DNA of 64,000 nucleotides from NCBI GenBank assembly GCA_027624335.1, contig JAQBWV010000003.1:1-64000 (forward strand), given 5' to 3'. The stretch's first letter is position 1; each line of letters opens with the position of its first letter. This document shows, piece after piece, positions 61,783 through 64,000 of this stretch. Origin of the DNA: Planctomycetota bacterium (GTDB lineage: Bacteria; Planctomycetota; Planctomycetia; Planctomycetales; Planctomycetaceae). A model generated the notes under the pieces. It had not been told where the DNA came from and did no database searches. It worked only from the letters and a program-made list of their open reading frames with translations. The position numbers and the translations under genes are program-made.

Positions 61783-63294
61783 TTACTTGCTTGAATTGAA
61801 TTTCAAAGCGTACAGGTCCGCGTCTTTCAAGACGAATCGCAGGCGAATCGTCTTGCCCGACAGGCTGCTGACATCAGGCCCGTTCTTCCATTGAACCGTC
61901 CGGTCAATCTCGTCGCCGAAAACATCCTCGCAGTCGTCCAGTGAGAAACCAGTCAGCGGCTTACCGTCGGCATCCTGAATTTCAACGCGGATGTCGCCGG
62001 CAGCTGAGGTTGAAAAGTTGAGATCCAGTCGGTCGCCAGTGAACTGGATCGGTCTGGTAATCAGCTCGCCACCCTTCCAGCCGGCATTTACCGACACGAA
62101 TCCGTCCAGCCTTAGGGAGTACCGTCGAATGGCGTTGCTATCGCCTGTCCATGAGCCTTCCGTCGCGTAAAGCGAAAGTTCATTCGGAGCGTCAGGCAAT
62201 GACGACTTCGTCTCGACGGCGTGCCACGCGATATAGTTATGCCCGTAAAGCCACGTCTCCGGTCGCTGCGGCCCCGGCTTGAGAAATGCTTCGTTCCACC
62301 GTTCGAAGTGAACGCCGTTTCGGCTGGCCATCAACAGGCCCTCCGTCAGCGACGTGCCGTATCGAAGGTTTGCCGCAGCGCGCTTTTCTCGGTGCTCAAG
62401 TTGAGGCAACGCTCTCATGGACGGCGACCAACCGCGTTCGATGTAACGAGTTGGGAAGCCGATCAGAATATGCGGAGCACGGAAGTACGGCCCGATCTGA
62501 TTCGTGTAGAGGTGCTCGACCGGCGAGTCCTCATAGGTAAGGTCCGCTTCGTCACCCCACGAGATAAAGTCCGACGAAGACGCCGTGCGGATCGCTCGGT
62601 AGCCGGACGGCTTCCACACCTTACCGGTGGTGATGCCTTCGGTGAACGTTCGGAAATACGCTCTGTACTTGCTGGCCGACGCATCCCAGAAGGCAAGGTT
62701 CTGCGAATCAAACGCGCCTTCGGTGACGACCGGTTCCTTCCGCATCAGGGACCAGTGAATGCCATCTGGCGAGTGAAACGCGAACAGCCCGCCTTCTTTC
62801 GCCGTTCCAGCCAGAGCCTTAAAACGGGACTCCGCCGGACAGCCCGGACGCGTATCCAGAAACGGAGCGAAGTTATGCACGCCGACTCCGGTCCAGATGA
62901 TGTTGTTCTGCTTCGAGCCATCATGCTCGAACAGGCCGAGGCTTGGCTTTCTCCACTGAATCCCGTCGTTGCTCTCGGCATAGCAATAAACCTGCGTGCC
63001 GGCTTTCAATCGGCCATTCTCAACGCCGAGTTTCGAACCTCGGTGATACATGCGGAAGACATTGCCGTCATGAATGACGCTGTGGTACCCGCTGCCTGCC
63101 CCCTCCCATGGAGCATCGTGCATAACCGCAATGTCACGCGGCACGGGCTGATGAAGTCGTCGCTGAGCACCGTTAAGCGTGTCGATCAAGTGCCCATCAA
63201 CAAACAGCTCCCGCCGCGAGCCAATCTCAATCGGCTCTTGTCCTTCTGCGAGGACAGGGCCGACCAGTAGAGCGACGAATAATGCAATTCTCAT
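61783..63294 (-). CDS. Secreted glycosidase-like (five-bladed-propeller-like) protein
   Basis: Signal peptide; GSRRELFVDGHLIDTLNGAQRRLHQPVPRDIAV...YCYAESNDGIQWRKPSLGLFEHDGSKQNNIIW pattern seen in planctomycete GH-like secreted proteins. Confidence 0.7.
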   Translation of the reverse strand: MRIALFVALLVGPVLAEGQEPIEIGSRRELFVDGHLIDTLNGAQRRLHQPVPRDIAVMHDAPWEGAGSGYHSVIHDGNVFRMYHRGSKLGVENGRLKAGTQVYCYAESNDGIQWRKPSLGLFEHDGSKQNNIIWTGVGVHNFAPFLDTRPGCPAESRFKALAGTAKEGGLFAFHSPDGIHWSLMRKEPVVTEGAFDSQNLAFWDASASKYRAYFRTFTEGITTGKVWKPSGYRAIRTASSSDFISWGDEADLTYEDSPVEHLYTNQIGPYFRAPHILIGFPTRYIERGWSPSMRALPQLEHREKRAAANLRYGTSLTEGLLMASRNGVHFERWNEAFLKPGPQRPETWLYGHNYIAWHAVETKSSLPDAPNELSLYATEGSWTGDSNAIRRYSLRLDGFVSVNAGWKGGELITRPIQFTGDRLDLNFSTSAAGDIRVEIQDADGKPLTGFSLDDCEDVFGDEIDRTVQWKNGPDVSSLSGKTIRLRFVLKDADLYALKFNSSK

Positions 63295-63442
63295 GACGGT
63301 CTTTCAAAAGAGTGTCGAGTCGTTCACAAAGTATCGAATAGAAGTTCCGTCGGCTACGGCTTTGAAACCTGTAGACTGATGAGAGATCATTTCGCCGCTC
63401 CTCGACCCGGCATGCGTGGGTGCGTCAACTGTCAGACAACAC

Positions 63443-64000
63443 ATGGACAAAACGGTGAATTGGCCTGAACCAGTAACTCTACGCGGTCGGTATGCGACGC
63501 TGGAACCGCTGACTCCAGGACATGGCGATGCGCTGGCCGAGGCGACGAAAGACGGCGAGCTTTGGAAGCTCTGGTACACGAGTGTGCCAGGTCCCGATGG
63601 GATAATCGTTGAGATTGATCGCCGCCTCGATCTGCAGGCGAGAGCTTCCATGCTGCCATTCGCCGTACTTGACGTGGGCGGCACAGCAGTCGGCATGACG
63701 ACATTCATGAATATCGACGCGGCCAACAAGCGAGTCGAAATCGGATCGACCTGGTATGCTCAACGTGTACAGCGGACGGCTCTTAACACGGAGTGCAAAC
63801 TCATGCTGATGCAGCACGCGTTTGAAACACTTGAGTGCATCGCCGTTGAGTATCGGACGTCCTACTTCAACCAGCAGAGCCGCCGAGCAATCGAACGGCT
63901 CGGTGCGAAACTCGACGGAGTCCTGCGAAATCACCAGCTCCACATCGATGGCTCGCTACGCGACACGTGCGTTTACTCGGTCATCCAGTCCGAATGGCCA
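63443..64000 (+). CDS. GNAT-family N-acetyltransferase, 3' truncated by window end
   Basis: MDKTVNWPEPVTLRGRYATLEPLTPGHGDAL ... VGMTTFMNIDAANKRVEIGSTWYAQRVQRTALNTECKLMLMQHAFETLECIAVEYRTSYFNQQSRRAIERLGAKLDG; open to 64000, hence absent from ORF track. Confidence 0.85.
   Translation, partial: MDKTVNWPEPVTLRGRYATLEPLTPGHGDALAEATKDGELWKLWYTSVPGPDGIIVEIDRRLDLQARASMLPFAVLDVGGTAVGMTTFMNIDAANKRVEIGSTWYAQRVQRTALNTECKLMLMQHAFETLECIAVEYRTSYFNQQSRRAIERLGAKLDGVLRNHQLHIDGSLRDTCVYSVIQSEWP

Noticed and set aside
62221-63270. 349-aa plus-strand ORF opposite the secreted glycosidase-like gene
   Set aside because: Shadow ORF; the minus frame has a signal peptide and coherent domain.

Overview
This window looks like ordinary chromosomal DNA from a planctomycete. 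The evidence is an LEPR-XLL-like N-terminus on a giant calcium-binding-repeat protein, many secreted Gfo/Idh, ThuA, PmoA and DUF1080-type catabolic proteins, an ECF sigma factor paired with a Ser/Thr kinase, and a squalene-hopene cyclase. It is densely coding, with about 47 supported CDSs. I saw no CRISPR array, rRNA, recognisable tRNA, integrase, transposase or phage module. The strongest candidates for less-described biology are: (i) a five-gene operon (40.8-47.8 kb) of two secreted/membrane-anchored TPR proteins, one ExbB/TolQ-like protein and two ExbD/TolR-like proteins, ending at a perfect hairpin and with no TonB/TolA/Pal nearby; (ii) a DUF4178 / small Gly-rich protein / DUF350 / membrane spermidine-synthase-like operon (20.3-24.2 kb), in which the 59-aa gene is missing from the ORF track; (iii) a ceramidase-like + CBM9-like + NHL-repeat fusion protein; (iv) a ~131 bp fold-back (MITE-like) element whose CTAG terminus supplies the stop codon of an RraA-family gene. 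All family calls come from reading motifs in the supplied translations. No database search was run.
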